A DNA stretch of 64,000 bases from Methylibium sp. Root1272 (GTDB lineage Bacteria; Pseudomonadota; Gammaproteobacteria; Burkholderiales; Burkholderiaceae_C): positions 124,001 through 188,000 of the forward strand of contig NZ_LMDY01000014.1 of the NCBI RefSeq assembly GCF_001425905.1, given 5' to 3'. The notes under the pieces were generated by a model that was not told where the DNA came from, made no database searches, and saw only the letters and a list, made by a program, of their open reading frames with translations. This document shows, in pieces, positions 18,777 through 27,420 of the stretch (the first letter of the stretch is position 1; every line of letters begins with the position of its first letter). The position numbers and the translations under genes are program-made.

Positions 18777-20504
18777 TCAGCCCGGCAGTTCGTCGTTCTG
18801 GCGCAGCCGCACGCACTGCGCGTGCGCGTAGAAGCGGCTCTGTTCGCACTGCACCTGCATGCAGCGGTACAGCGCGAAATTGGTCCGTGGCGCGCAGGCT
18901 TCGGCCGGAGTGCCGGGCACGGGCTCGCGGCGCGCCAGTTCGGCAGCCGGAGCCTGTGTGGGCGGCGCCGGACTGACAGCGGACGGCGCGGACGCGGGCC
19001 GCTCCGGCCGGGTCGTCACCGGCGCCGCAGCGGGCGCCACCGCCGCGGTCGTGGTGCGTCCGGGGTTGACCACGGCCGGCTCCAGCGGACGCGACGGGGG
19101 CGCGGGGGTGGCGGTCGCTTGCGGGAGCGGCGCCAACACAGGATCGGCAGCGGCCGGCGCCGCCATGCCTGCGGCGGACGGATCGTGTTGCACGAGATCC
19201 TGCTCCGCCGACGGCAGCGTGGCCGGCGTGGGCACCGTGCTTGCAAGCCGGGAGACCGGCGGGTAACCGGTCAACTGGTAGGTCGCCAGTCCTGCGACGA
19301 CCAGGGCGCCCAACACGCCGGCCACCGCCCAGGGCCAGCGACGCTGACGCGGCGCGGCTGGCGCCGCAGGCCGCGCTCGTGGGGCGCTGTGCATCATGGG
19401 GTCCGAACGCAGGCCGGCCAGCCCCTGCGGCCGGCTGTCGCGCTCGAGCTCGCCCGGCCCGGACACCGACCACAGCACTTCGCGATCCTGGAAGGGGGCT
19501 GTCAGCACCGGGATGTCGGACAGCGCCAGACCGCGGCGATCCGGTGCGACCAGTGGCTCCCGTGCCACCGCCGCGGCGCCGCCGCCCATCGCCTGCAATT
19601 GCCGCCGGAACGCCGCCACCGACTGGGGCCGCTCGCGCGGGTCGGCGGCCAGTGAACGCTCGAGCACCGACACGAAGCCATGCGCGTAGCGCCCGACCGT
19701 CGAAGCGCCGGTGGCCTGCGGTGTGGCGCCCCCTGCCAGTCGCGGCGCGTTCATGCAGAACTGCACCACGGCGGCCAGAGAGTAGAGATCGGACCAGGGA
19801 CCCGGCGCGTGCTCGCTCGGCGGCTCGGCCAGTTCGGGCGGCCGGAAGCCGGGCTCCGGCCACGCGGGGTGCTGCGGCAGGCGCGCACCGATCGTCGTCC
19901 GCACCGCGGCGGTGTCCAGCAGCATCGGGGTGCCGTCCGGCTGCACCAGGATCTGCCCGGGCCGGACGTTGCCGTGCACCCATCCGGCCTCGTGCAGGCT
20001 CTCCAGCGCATCGAGCAAGGGCCCGATCAGCCGGCGCAGCCAGTCCTCGCTCGGCGCCTCGTTCATCGCGGCGCAGGCTTCGGCGAGCGTGCGCCCTTCG
20101 ACACGCGGCCACAGCCGGTAGGCGGTGCCACGCATCTGCCACACCGCGCCGATGCGCATCAGCGCGGGATGCAGGGGCTTGGCGAGCAGTTCCGACTCCT
20201 GCAGGAAAGCCTGCAGGCCCTCCTCCCACAAGGCAGCATGAGCCGGCGAGCGGGGCCGCAGCAGCCCGGTCGTGTCGCGCAGCGAAACCCCGGCCGGCGC
20301 GAACTCCTCGATCGTGACTTCGCCTCCCGACGCGCTGGCGGTGGCCAGGTAGCGCAGGCCGAACTCGTCCCGCGCCTGCAGCTTCTGCAGAACGAAGCTG
20401 CCCACAGCCGTGCCGGACGGGAGCCGCTGGGGCTCGACGACCGCAGGACGGGCGCTCACCGCGGGTGGACTCGCGGGGTCGGAAGGGCGAGAGATGGGAA
20501 TCAT
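18777..20504 (-). CDS. Membrane-anchored protein-kinase-like protein lacking catalytic residues (pseudokinase)
   Basis: 575 residues. A Ser/Thr-kinase-like fold (about 20-320) has recognisable landmarks but no catalytic set: the VAIK lysine is Glu (VTIEEFAP, about residue 66), the HRD loop reads HGN (WVHGNVRPGQILV, about 176-178), and DFG reads DTA (MLLDTAAVR, about 197); the APE-like FRPPEL and the SDLYSLAAV helix remain. One membrane helix follows (RRWPWAVAGVLGALVVAGLA, about 388-410), then a Pro/Ala-rich presumably periplasmic stretch and a C-terminal cysteine cluster (CAPRTNFALYRCMQVQCEQ, then HAQC). The start is ATG at 20504; upstream codons to 20630 lack similarity. It separates moaD from moaE; no link to molybdenum is evident. 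Probably a regulatory scaffold. Confidence 0.78.
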   Translation of the reverse strand: MIPISRPSDPASPPAVSARPAVVEPQRLPSGTAVGSFVLQKLQARDEFGLRYLATASASGGEVTIEEFAPAGVSLRDTTGLLRPRSPAHAALWEEGLQAFLQESELLAKPLHPALMRIGAVWQMRGTAYRLWPRVEGRTLAEACAAMNEAPSEDWLRRLIGPLLDALESLHEAGWVHGNVRPGQILVQPDGTPMLLDTAAVRTTIGARLPQHPAWPEPGFRPPELAEPPSEHAPGPWSDLYSLAAVVQFCMNAPRLAGGATPQATGASTVGRYAHGFVSVLERSLAADPRERPQSVAAFRRQLQAMGGGAAAVAREPLVAPDRRGLALSDIPVLTAPFQDREVLWSVSGPGELERDSRPQGLAGLRSDPMMHSAPRARPAAPAAPRQRRWPWAVAGVLGALVVAGLATYQLTGYPPVSRLASTVPTPATLPSAEQDLVQHDPSAAGMAAPAAADPVLAPLPQATATPAPPSRPLEPAVVNPGRTTTAAVAPAAAPVTTRPERPASAPSAVSPAPPTQAPAAELARREPVPGTPAEACAPRTNFALYRCMQVQCEQSRFYAHAQCVRLRQNDELPG

Positions 20505-20651
20505 GTGCAGGTGAATGACAGAGTCCGCAGCATAGACCGCAGTTCCCTGCGTTCTGGTTGCAAAGCGTATACCCGGCGACTCCGCGCAGGATCGGTGTAT
20601 CCCGCGTGCCGAACCATCCCTCGAAGACAACGCCGAGGGGCTGCGCCCCGC
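20505..20651. other. Spacer between moaD and the pseudokinase gene
   Basis: 147 bases, less GC-rich than either neighbour (GTATACCCGG and TTGCAAAGCG are visible), presumably containing the pseudokinase promoter on the minus strand. I see no hairpin with a T-run. This suggests that the pseudokinase gene is transcribed separately from the upstream molybdopterin genes. Confidence 0.35.
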
Positions 20652-20906
20652 TCAGCCGCCCGTGACCGGCGGGAAGAAGGCGATTTCGGCGCCTTCATGC
20701 ACCAGCGTGGTTTCATCGTCGACCATCGCCTGGTCCAAGGCCATGCGCAGGGCGCGGCCGCGGCCCAGTGCCTCGGCATGGCGCCCGCCCCGCGCGATGA
20801 GCTGGTCTCGCAGCCCGGACAGGCGCGTGCCGGCGGCGAGTTCGACCGTTTCGCCAGGGCCGAGCGCCTCGCGAACCGAGGCGAAATAGCGCAACTGCAC
20901 CTTCAT
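20652..20906 (-). CDS. moaD: Molybdopterin synthase sulfur carrier subunit MoaD
   Basis: 84 residues, ubiquitin-like fold (KVQLRYFASVREALG to AEIAFFPPVTGG). The C-terminal Gly-Gly, which becomes the thiocarboxylate that donates sulfur, is intact. ATG at 20906 is supported by a GGAGG-like site (GAGACCTCCC reversed) and by the standard MKVQLRYFA N-terminus. It follows moeA by 10 bases and is probably co-transcribed with it. Confidence 0.95.
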   Translation of the reverse strand: MKVQLRYFASVREALGPGETVELAAGTRLSGLRDQLIARGGRHAEALGRGRALRMALDQAMVDDETTLVHEGAEIAFFPPVTGG

Positions 20907-20916
20907 GGGAGGTCTC

Positions 20917-22176
20917 TCATGCAAGCAATTCCGCAAACGGCAGAAAGCGGACGATGTCGCCCCGCACGATGGCCCGGCCCGGCGGGTTGTCGATCAGGCC
21001 CTCGGCCCAGACGGCGGAGGTCAGCACGCCCGAACTCTGGTTGCCGAACAGCTCGAGCCCGCCGTCGGCATTGCGCCGGGCCCGCAGGAACTCGCGCCGG
21101 GCATCCGGCCGTGGCCAGTCGAAATCCGCACGAACCGGCCAGCCAGTCGGCTCCGAGGTCGGCAGGCCCTGCAGGGCCTGCAGGACCGGGCGCACCGCGA
21201 GCAGGAAGGTCACGAAGCTCGACACCGGGTTACCGGGCAGGCCGATGAAGAGCGCCGGCCGATCGCCGTCGACCGAGCGCAGCTCGCCGAAGGCCAGCGG
21301 CTTGCCCGGCTTGATGGCGATCTGCCACAGGTCGAGCCGACCTTCCGCCTCGACGGCCGGTTTCAGATGGTCTTCCTCGCCGACCGACACGCCGCCAGAA
21401 GTGAGGATCAGGTCATGGCCGCTGGCGGCCCGGCGCAGTGCCTCGCGGGTGGCGTCGAGGCGGTCCGGCACGATGCCGAGATCGGCGACCTCGCAGCCGG
21501 CCGACTGCAGCAGCGCCTGCAGCGTGTAGCGGTTGGAGTTGTAGATGGCGCCGGGCTTCAGCGGCTCGCCGGGCATCACCAGTTCGTCGCCGGTCGAGAA
21601 CAGCGCGACGCGCGGTCGGCGCACCACGCTCAGGGCCGCCGCGCCCACCGAGGCGGCCAGCCCGAGCGCCTGCGGCGTGAGCCGGCTGCCGCGCGCCAGC
21701 ACCACGCTGCCGGCGCGCACGTCCTCGCCGCGGCGGCGCACCCACTGGCCGGCCGCCGGCCGGATCTGGACACGCACGCCGCCACCGTCGACCACCTCGC
21801 ACTGCTCCTGCATCACGATCGCATCGGCGCCTTCCGGCACCGGCGCCCCGGTGAAGATGCGCGCGGCCGTGCCGGGCGCCAGCACCGCACCGACCTGCCC
21901 CGCCGCGATGCGCTGGCTGACGGCCAGCAGCGTGCCGGGCTGGGGCACGTCGGCCGCGCGCAGCGCGTAACCATCCATCGAGCTGTTGTCGTGCGGCGGC
22001 ACGTCGAGCTGCGAGGCCACGTCGGCCGCGAGCACGCGGCCGAGGGCCTCGAAGCTGGAGACCGTCTCGGTCTCAGCCAGTGCCGTCGTGCCGGCGAGCA
22101 GCCGCGCCAGGGCGTCGGGCAGGCTCAGCATCGGCCGCGGGGGCGACATAGGCGGCTTCGTTGTCGGCGTCGTCAT
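20917..22176 (-). CDS. moeA: Molybdopterin molybdenumtransferase MoeA
   Basis: 419 residues. Inserts molybdate into adenylylated molybdopterin. Family motifs in order: PPHDNSSMDGYALRAAD, ARIFTGAPVPEGADAIVMQEQ, RRRGEDVRAG, the MoCF-binding domain RVALFSTGDEL with LILTSGGVSVGEEDH, and GLPGNPVSSFVTFLL. Its annotated ATG (22174-22176) lies 104 bases inside the 3' end of mobB; ATGs at 22149 and 22131 (MLSLPDALARLL) would reduce the overlap and fit the usual family N-terminus equally well. Confidence 0.95.
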   Translation of the reverse strand: MTTPTTKPPMSPPRPMLSLPDALARLLAGTTALAETETVSSFEALGRVLAADVASQLDVPPHDNSSMDGYALRAADVPQPGTLLAVSQRIAAGQVGAVLAPGTAARIFTGAPVPEGADAIVMQEQCEVVDGGGVRVQIRPAAGQWVRRRGEDVRAGSVVLARGSRLTPQALGLAASVGAAALSVVRRPRVALFSTGDELVMPGEPLKPGAIYNSNRYTLQALLQSAGCEVADLGIVPDRLDATREALRRAASGHDLILTSGGVSVGEEDHLKPAVEAEGRLDLWQIAIKPGKPLAFGELRSVDGDRPALFIGLPGNPVSSFVTFLLAVRPVLQALQGLPTSEPTGWPVRADFDWPRPDARREFLRARRNADGGLELFGNQSSGVLTSAVWAEGLIDNPPGRAIVRGDIVRFLPFAELLA

Positions 22177-22696
22177 AGGGGGACCGGTAGTCGTGGCGCG
22201 CGGCCTGGCAGAGCAGAAAGGCCGTCACCGCATCAGCGTCGTTCAGGTCGAGCACCGGAAGCAGCGTCGGCGACGGCAGGGCTTCGGGGCTGTCGGTCGC
22301 GATCGCGACCACGAAGGGGTCGTGCGGGTACTGGACGCGCTGCCCCGTCTCGGCACGCCAGATCTCGATTTTCAGCAGGTCGGCATGCTTGAAGCCCTCG
22401 ACCAGCACCCAGTCGGCGTCGGACAGCTCGGCGATCAGCTGGTGCGGATTCGGATCGGCCTCGATGTCGTACTCGCGGATCTTCGCGAGGCGCCGGTTGG
22501 AGGCAATCACCACCTCGTAGGCGCCGGCGGCGCGGTGGCGGTGCGAGTCCTTGCCAGGCTGGTCGATGTCGAAGTCGTGATGGGCGTGCTTGACGACGGA
22601 GACGCGGTGCCCGGCGAGGCGCAGGCGCGCCACGAGCTGCTCGACCAGCGTGGTCTTGCCCGAACCCGAGTACCCGCAGAAACCGACGACCTTCAT
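22073..22696 (-). CDS. mobB: Molybdopterin-guanine dinucleotide biosynthesis adapter MobB
   Basis: 207 residues. P-loop GTP-binding protein (MKVVGFCGYSGSGKTTLVEQL) with the MobB-specific VVKHAHHDFDIDQPGKDSHRHRAAGA and WVLVEGFKHADLLKIEI. It assists MobA in attaching GMP to molybdopterin. It is about 35 residues longer than E. coli MobB, and that hydrophilic tail is coded by the DNA shared with the moeA start. ATG at 22696 follows thrC by 13 bases, so it belongs to the alaA-hom-thrC run. No mobA is visible in the window. Confidence 0.92.
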   Translation of the reverse strand: MKVVGFCGYSGSGKTTLVEQLVARLRLAGHRVSVVKHAHHDFDIDQPGKDSHRHRAAGAYEVVIASNRRLAKIREYDIEADPNPHQLIAELSDADWVLVEGFKHADLLKIEIWRAETGQRVQYPHDPFVVAIATDSPEALPSPTLLPVLDLNDADAVTAFLLCQAARHDYRSPYDDADNEAAYVAPAADAEPARRPGAAARRHDGTG

Positions 22697-22709
22697 CCGG
22701 CGACAGCCC

Positions 22710-24122
22710 TCATATCGAGCAATTCTCGACGATGTAGGCCTGCACCGTCGGTGCGCTGGCCGGCATGACCTTGAAGCGCCTGGGGAGCTGCTCCAGCCCG
22801 TCGAGCCCGGCCGGCCTCGGGGGCTCGTGGCCGAGCGCCTCGAGGATGGTGGCGGCGAACTTGATCGGCAGCGCGGTCTCCAGCACCAGCAGCGGCGTGC
22901 CGGGCTTCGCGTATGCACGGCCCACCTTCAGGCCGTCGGCGGTGTGCGGATCGATGGTGACGCCGAAGCGCTGCTGCGTGTCGCGGATGGTCGCCACGCG
23001 GTCGGCGTGCGTGCTCTTGCCGGACACGAAGCCGAACTCGCGCACCCGCGCGAACTCGGCGGGTGTCAGCGTGAAGCCGCCGTGCCGTGCGATGTCGTCG
23101 CCGAACAGCTGGCGGGTGCGCGCCGCGTCGCGACCCAGCAGGTCGAACACGAAGCGCTCGAAGTTGCTGGCCTTGGAGATGTCCATCGACGGGCTGGAGG
23201 TCTCGTGCGTGTCGGCTGCGCCGCGCACGCGGTAGCTGCCGGTGCGGAAGAACTCGTCGAGCACGTCGTTCTCGTTGGTGGCGACCACCAGCTGCTCGAT
23301 CGGCAGGCCCATCATGCGCGCCACATGACCGGCGCAGACGTTGCCGAAATTGCCCGAGGGCACCGCGAAGCTCACTCGCTCGTCGTTCGTCTTCGTGGCC
23401 TGGAAATAGCCGGCGAAGTAATAAACCACCTGCGCCAGCAGACGCGCCCAGTTGATGGAGTTGACCGTGCCGATGCGCCAACGGCGCTTGAACTCCAGGT
23501 CGTTGGACACGGCCTTGACGATGTCCTGGCAGTCGTCGAACACGCCCTCGACCGCGAGATTGTGGATGTTCGCATCGGGCAGGCTGAACATCTGCGCCTG
23601 CTGGAACGGGCTCATGCGGCCGTGCGGGCTGAGCATGAAGACGCGCACGCCCTGCTTGCCGCGCATCGCGTACTCGGCCGCACTGCCGGTATCGCCGGAG
23701 GTCGCGCCCAGGATGTTCAGCGTCTCGCCGCGGCGCGCCAGTTCGTACTCGAAGAGCTGGCCGAGCAACTGCATGGCCATGTCCTTGAAGGCAAGCGTCG
23801 GGCCATTCGACAGGGCCTGCAGCGCGACGCCCGGCTCCAGCGGCTTCAGCGGGGTGATCTCGGCCGTGCCGAAGACTTGGCGTGTGTAGGTCTTGCGGAC
23901 CAGCGTGCGCAGGTCAGCGGCGGGGATGTCGGCGATGTAGAGCGACAGGATCTCGCAGGCGAGGTCGGCGTACGACAGGCCGCGCCAGCGCGCCAGCGTG
24001 GCCGCATCGACACGCGGATAGCGCTCCGGCAGGTAGAGACCCCCATCTGGCGCCAGGCCTTCGAGCAGGATGTCGGAGAAGCCGCGCGGCGTGGTATCGC
24101 CGCGGGTGCTGAGGTAGTTCAT
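22710..24122 (-). CDS. thrC: Threonine synthase ThrC
   Basis: 470 residues, matching the long gamma-proteobacteria-like class. PLP enzyme converting O-phosphohomoserine to threonine. Motifs: MNYLSTRG start, GVALQALSNGPTLAFKDMAMQ with the PLP lysine, LGATSGDTGSAAEYAMRGKQGVRVFMLSPHGRMSPFQQAQM, and FAVPSGNFGNVCAGHVA. It lies downstream of hom, from which it is separated by a 129-base spacer with repeat-like sequence. Confidence 0.97.
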   Translation of the reverse strand: MNYLSTRGDTTPRGFSDILLEGLAPDGGLYLPERYPRVDAATLARWRGLSYADLACEILSLYIADIPAADLRTLVRKTYTRQVFGTAEITPLKPLEPGVALQALSNGPTLAFKDMAMQLLGQLFEYELARRGETLNILGATSGDTGSAAEYAMRGKQGVRVFMLSPHGRMSPFQQAQMFSLPDANIHNLAVEGVFDDCQDIVKAVSNDLEFKRRWRIGTVNSINWARLLAQVVYYFAGYFQATKTNDERVSFAVPSGNFGNVCAGHVARMMGLPIEQLVVATNENDVLDEFFRTGSYRVRGAADTHETSSPSMDISKASNFERFVFDLLGRDAARTRQLFGDDIARHGGFTLTPAEFARVREFGFVSGKSTHADRVATIRDTQQRFGVTIDPHTADGLKVGRAYAKPGTPLLVLETALPIKFAATILEALGHEPPRPAGLDGLEQLPRRFKVMPASAPTVQAYIVENCSI

Positions 24123-24251
24123 GGACGATTCAGACTCACAACGAGCGTGCCGCCACGGCCCCTTCCAGCAGCCGCCGAGGCTCCGGCTTCGCCGGGCCGA
24201 TGGTGGCGCCCCCTCGAGGGCGAGCGGCGAGGCCGCAATGGGGGTGGACCA
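24123..24251. repeat. Repeat-like intergenic element between hom and thrC
   Basis: 129 bases. From about 24176 it consists of interlocking short inverted repeats (GGCTCCGGCTTCGCCGGGCC; CGCCCCCTCGAGGGCGAGCG; GGGGGTGGACC), a composition often seen as dispersed intergenic elements in comamonad-like Burkholderiales genomes. Only one copy is present here, so dispersal is inference. It may act as a transcript-processing or attenuating structure between hom and thrC. Confidence 0.45.
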
Positions 24252-25568
24252 TCAAGACAGTTCTTCCTTGCGGATGCGCACGATGGGCGCCAGCACGGTC
24301 GGCAGCGCCTGCATCTGCGCCAGCGCCGCGTTCATCTTCCCTTCGAGCGTGTCGTGGGTCAGGATGATCAGGTCGGTCTGGCTTTCGCCCTCGGCCGACT
24401 CGCGTTGCAGCACGGCGTCGATCGAGATCGCATGGTCGGCCAGGATGCGGGTGATGTTGGCCAGCACGCCGGCCTTGTCGGCCACCTGCAGGCGCAGGTA
24501 GAAGGCGGTGACGACCTGTTCGATGGGCAGGATCGGCGTGGCAGCCACCGCATCGGGATGGAAAGCCAGGTGCGGCACCCGGTGATCGGGGTCGGCGGTG
24601 ATGAGCCGGGTCACGTCGACCAGGTCGGCCACCACGGCCGAGGCCGTCGGCTCGGCACCAGCGCCCTTGCCGTAATAGAGCGTCGAGCCGACCGCGTCGC
24701 CCTGCACCACCACGGCATTCATCGCCCCTTCGACGTTGGCGATCAGGCGCGTGCCCGGGATCAGCGTCGGGTGCACGCGCAGCTCGATGCCCTGCGCGTC
24801 TTCGCGGCGCTTGGTGATGCCCAGCAGCTTGATGCGGTAGCCCAGCTGCTCGGCGTAGCGGATATCGGCCGCCTGCAGCTTGGTGATGCCTTCGATGTAG
24901 GCGTGCTCGAACTGCACCGGCGTGCCGAAAGCGATCGCGCTCATGATCGTCGCCTTGTGCGCGGCGTCGATGCCCTCGATGTCGAAGGTCGGGTCGGTCT
25001 CGGCGTAGCCCAGGCGCTGGGCTTCCTTCAGCACGGTGCCGAAGTCCAGGCCCTTGGAGCGCATCTCCGACAGGATGAAGTTGGTGGTGCCGTTGATGAT
25101 GCCGGCGATCCAGTTGATGCGGTTCGCGGTCAGGCCCTCGCGCAGCGCCTTGATGATCGGGATGCCGCCGGCCACCGCCGCCTCGAAGCCGACCGCCACG
25201 CCGCGCTCGCGCGCCGCCGCGAAGATCTCGGTGCCGTGCACCGCCAGCAGCGCCTTGTTGGCGGTGACCACCGGCTTGCCGGCAGCGATGGCGGCCAGCA
25301 CCAGCTCGCGGGCCCGCGTCGTGCCGCCGATCACCTCGACGACCACGTCGATGTCGGGGCGGCGCACCAGCGCGTCGAAGTCGTCGGTCAGCACCACCTC
25401 GCTGCCGAGCGTCGCGCGCGCCTTGGGCACGTCACGCGCGGCGACCGCGGCAACCTCGATGCCGCGGCCGGCGCGGCGCTGGATCTCGGCCCGGTTGCGC
25501 CGCAGCACCTGCACCACGCCGCCGGCCACCACGCCCGCGCCGAGCAGGCCCACTTGGATCGGTTTCAT
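24252..25568 (-). CDS. hom: Homoserine dehydrogenase
   Basis: 438 residues: NAD(P)-binding domain (KPIQVGLLGAGVVAGGVVQVL), catalytic domain with GGIPIIKALREGLTANRI and TNFILSEM, then a C-terminal ACT domain (about 350-430, LRLQVADKAGVLANITRILA) expected to give threonine feedback inhibition. It converts aspartate semialdehyde to homoserine, feeding thrC downstream. ATG at 25568 agrees with the family; the frame extends further only by chance. alaA ends 19 bases upstream. Confidence 0.97.
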   Translation of the reverse strand: MKPIQVGLLGAGVVAGGVVQVLRRNRAEIQRRAGRGIEVAAVAARDVPKARATLGSEVVLTDDFDALVRRPDIDVVVEVIGGTTRARELVLAAIAAGKPVVTANKALLAVHGTEIFAAARERGVAVGFEAAVAGGIPIIKALREGLTANRINWIAGIINGTTNFILSEMRSKGLDFGTVLKEAQRLGYAETDPTFDIEGIDAAHKATIMSAIAFGTPVQFEHAYIEGITKLQAADIRYAEQLGYRIKLLGITKRREDAQGIELRVHPTLIPGTRLIANVEGAMNAVVVQGDAVGSTLYYGKGAGAEPTASAVVADLVDVTRLITADPDHRVPHLAFHPDAVAATPILPIEQVVTAFYLRLQVADKAGVLANITRILADHAISIDAVLQRESAEGESQTDLIILTHDTLEGKMNAALAQMQALPTVLAPIVRIRKEELS

Positions 25569-25587
25569 CTTCAATTCGGACACGGTG

Positions 25588-26817
25588 TCAGACGCTGTGG
25601 CGCTTGCGGTAATGGTCGAGGAAACGAGCGATGCGGCCGATCGCATCGCTCAGGTCGTCGGAGTTCGGCAGGAACACGACGCGGAAATGGTCGGGCTGAG
25701 GCCAGTTGAAGCCGGTGCCCTGCACGATCAGCACCTTCTCCTCGGCCAGCAGCTCGAAGGCGAACTGCTGGTCGTCCTGGATCGGATAGAGCTTCGGGTC
25801 GAGCCGCGGGAACATGTAGAGCGCGGCCTTGGGCTTGACCACGCTCACGCCGGGAATCTGGCTCAGCAGTTCGTAGGCCATGTCGCGCTGGCGTGCCAAC
25901 CGGCCGCCTGGCGCGACCAGGTCCTTGATGCTCTGGTATCCGCCCAGCGCCGTCTGGATCGCGAGCTGACCCGGCGTGTTGGCGCACAGGCGCATCGACG
26001 CGAGCATGTTGAGCCCCTCGATGTAGTCCTTGGCATGGCGCTTGTCGCCCGACACCACCATCCAGCCGGCGCGGTAGCCGCAGGCACGGTAGTTCTTGCT
26101 GAGGCCGTTCAGCGTCACGCACAGCACGTCATCGGCCAGCGAGGCGATGCTGGTGTGGGTGTTGCCGTCGTACAGCGTCTTGTCGTAGATCTCGTCGGCG
26201 AAGATGATCAATTGGTGCTGGCGCGCGATTTCGATGATCTCGCGCAGCACGCTCTCCGGGTACAGCGCGCCGGTCGGGTTGTTCGGGTTGATGACGACGA
26301 TGGCACGCGTGTTCGGCGTGATCTTGCGGCGGATGTCGTCGAGGTCCGGATACCAGTCGCTTGCCTCGTCGCACAGGTAGTGCACCGGGTTGCCGCCCGA
26401 CAGCGACACCGCCGCGGTCCACAGCGGGTAGTCGGGCGCCGGCACCAGCACCTCGTCGCCGTTGTCGAGCAGCGCGTTGAGGCTCATCACGATCAGCTCG
26501 GACGCGCCGTTGCCGAGGTAGACGTCGTCGACCGTCACGCCGGAGATCGACTTCTCCTGCGCGTAATGCACCACCGCCTTGCGCGGTGCGAACAGGCCCT
26601 TGCTGTCGGTGTAGCCCGCGGTCTGCGACAGGTTGCGGATCATGTCCTGCACGATCTCGTCGGGCGGATCGAAGCCGAACACCGCCAGGTTGCCGATGTT
26701 GAGCTTGATGATCTTCTGGCCCTCTTCTTCCATCGCGCGGGCCTTGTCCAGCACTGGACCACGGATGTCGTAGCACACGTTGGCGAGCTTGCTGGACTTG
26801 GCGATGGGCTTGGGCAC
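25588..26817 (-). CDS. alaA: Alanine transaminase AlaA (class I/II aminotransferase)
   Basis: 409 residues, closely resembling E. coli AlaA/YfbQ throughout: SSKLANVCYDIRGPVL start, GNGASELIVMSLNALL, PAPDYPLWTAAVSLSGG, INPNNPTGALY, FADEIYDKTLYDG and the PLP-lysine motif NGLSKNYRACGYRAGW. It makes alanine from pyruvate and glutamate. The start is a GTG (26815-26817) preceded by AGGAG at good spacing. First gene of the run alaA-hom-thrC-mobB-moeA-moaD; divergent from the Mth938-domain gene. Confidence 0.94.
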   Translation of the reverse strand: MPKPIAKSSKLANVCYDIRGPVLDKARAMEEEGQKIIKLNIGNLAVFGFDPPDEIVQDMIRNLSQTAGYTDSKGLFAPRKAVVHYAQEKSISGVTVDDVYLGNGASELIVMSLNALLDNGDEVLVPAPDYPLWTAAVSLSGGNPVHYLCDEASDWYPDLDDIRRKITPNTRAIVVINPNNPTGALYPESVLREIIEIARQHQLIIFADEIYDKTLYDGNTHTSIASLADDVLCVTLNGLSKNYRACGYRAGWMVVSGDKRHAKDYIEGLNMLASMRLCANTPGQLAIQTALGGYQSIKDLVAPGGRLARQRDMAYELLSQIPGVSVVKPKAALYMFPRLDPKLYPIQDDQQFAFELLAEEKVLIVQGTGFNWPQPDHFRVVFLPNSDDLSDAIGRIARFLDHYRKRHSV

Positions 26818-26925
26818 GAGAACTCCTGCATCTCAATGGAACGACCGCGGCGGCACTGCGCGCAGAGCCTAAAATTAGACCACAGCGCTCGCCTTCGAGC
26901 CCGCCCCGCCACACTCCCGCGCCCC

Positions 26926-27303
26926 ATGAAACTGCAGCCCGACCGCATCGCCGTCGCCAACGTGATCAGCGGCTACACGCGCAGCAGCGTCCAGATCGGC
27001 GAGCGCACCTGGCGCGACAGCGTGGTGCTGCCCTGGCAGGGCGATGTGACACCCTGGCACGGCGCACGTTTCGACGCACTGGGGCCCCAGCATTTCGAGG
27101 TGCTCGCGGCTCTCGGTCCGGAGCTGGTGCTGTTCGGCAGTGGCAGTGCACTGCGCTTTCCTCGCCCCGAATGGCTGCGCCCGCTGATCGAGCGGCGCAT
27201 CGGCTTCGAGACGATGGACACCGCAGCGGCCTGCCGCACCTACAACCTGCTGGTGGCCGAGGGCCGCAGCGTGATCGCCGCACTGCTGATCGATCCGCCG
27301 TGA
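26926..27303 (+). CDS. Mth938/NDUFAF3-domain protein
   Basis: 125 residues, a single Mth938 domain: IAVANVISGYTRSSVQIGERTW, then ELVLFGSGSALRFPRPEWLRPLIERRIGFETMDTAAACRTYNLL. The family is widespread in proteobacteria and its mitochondrial relative NDUFAF3 helps assemble complex I; the bacterial role is not established. ATG at 26926 gives the usual MKLQxDR start; the long open frame upstream is a shadow of alaA/hom. Divergent from alaA across about 108 bases. Confidence 0.88.
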   Translation: MKLQPDRIAVANVISGYTRSSVQIGERTWRDSVVLPWQGDVTPWHGARFDALGPQHFEVLAALGPELVLFGSGSALRFPRPEWLRPLIERRIGFETMDTAAACRTYNLLVAEGRSVIAALLIDPP

Positions 27304-27357
27304 GCCCGGCCCGCCGCCGCGGCGGGGCAACCGCAGTGTGTGGGGTGGCGGCATCGC

Positions 27358-27376
27358 TTGACAGCGCCTTTATAAT
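27358..27376 (+). promoter_or_regulatory. Promoter elements upstream of bcp
   Basis: A perfect TATAAT (27371-27376) 44 bases before the bcp start marks a likely -10. A perfect TTGACA (27358-27363) lies only seven bases upstream, too close to be its -35 partner; a properly spaced -35 is weak. A hairpin with GC-rich arms near 27309-27326 (CCCGCCG/CGGCGGG) precedes it and may end the upstream transcript. Confidence 0.4.
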
Positions 27377-27420
27377 CAACAGTTAGCCTTACTCGAGGCG
27401 CCTACTCAGCAGCACCCTTC

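Noticed and set aside
22590-25709. Long plus-strand open frame of 1039 codons opposite thrC and hom
   Set aside because: Shadow of the coding strand; composition not protein-like and no family pattern.
27346-27363. Sigma-54 promoter before bcp (TGGCGGCATCGCTTG)
   Set aside because: Spacing and the TTGC element do not match the GG-N10-GC requirement.
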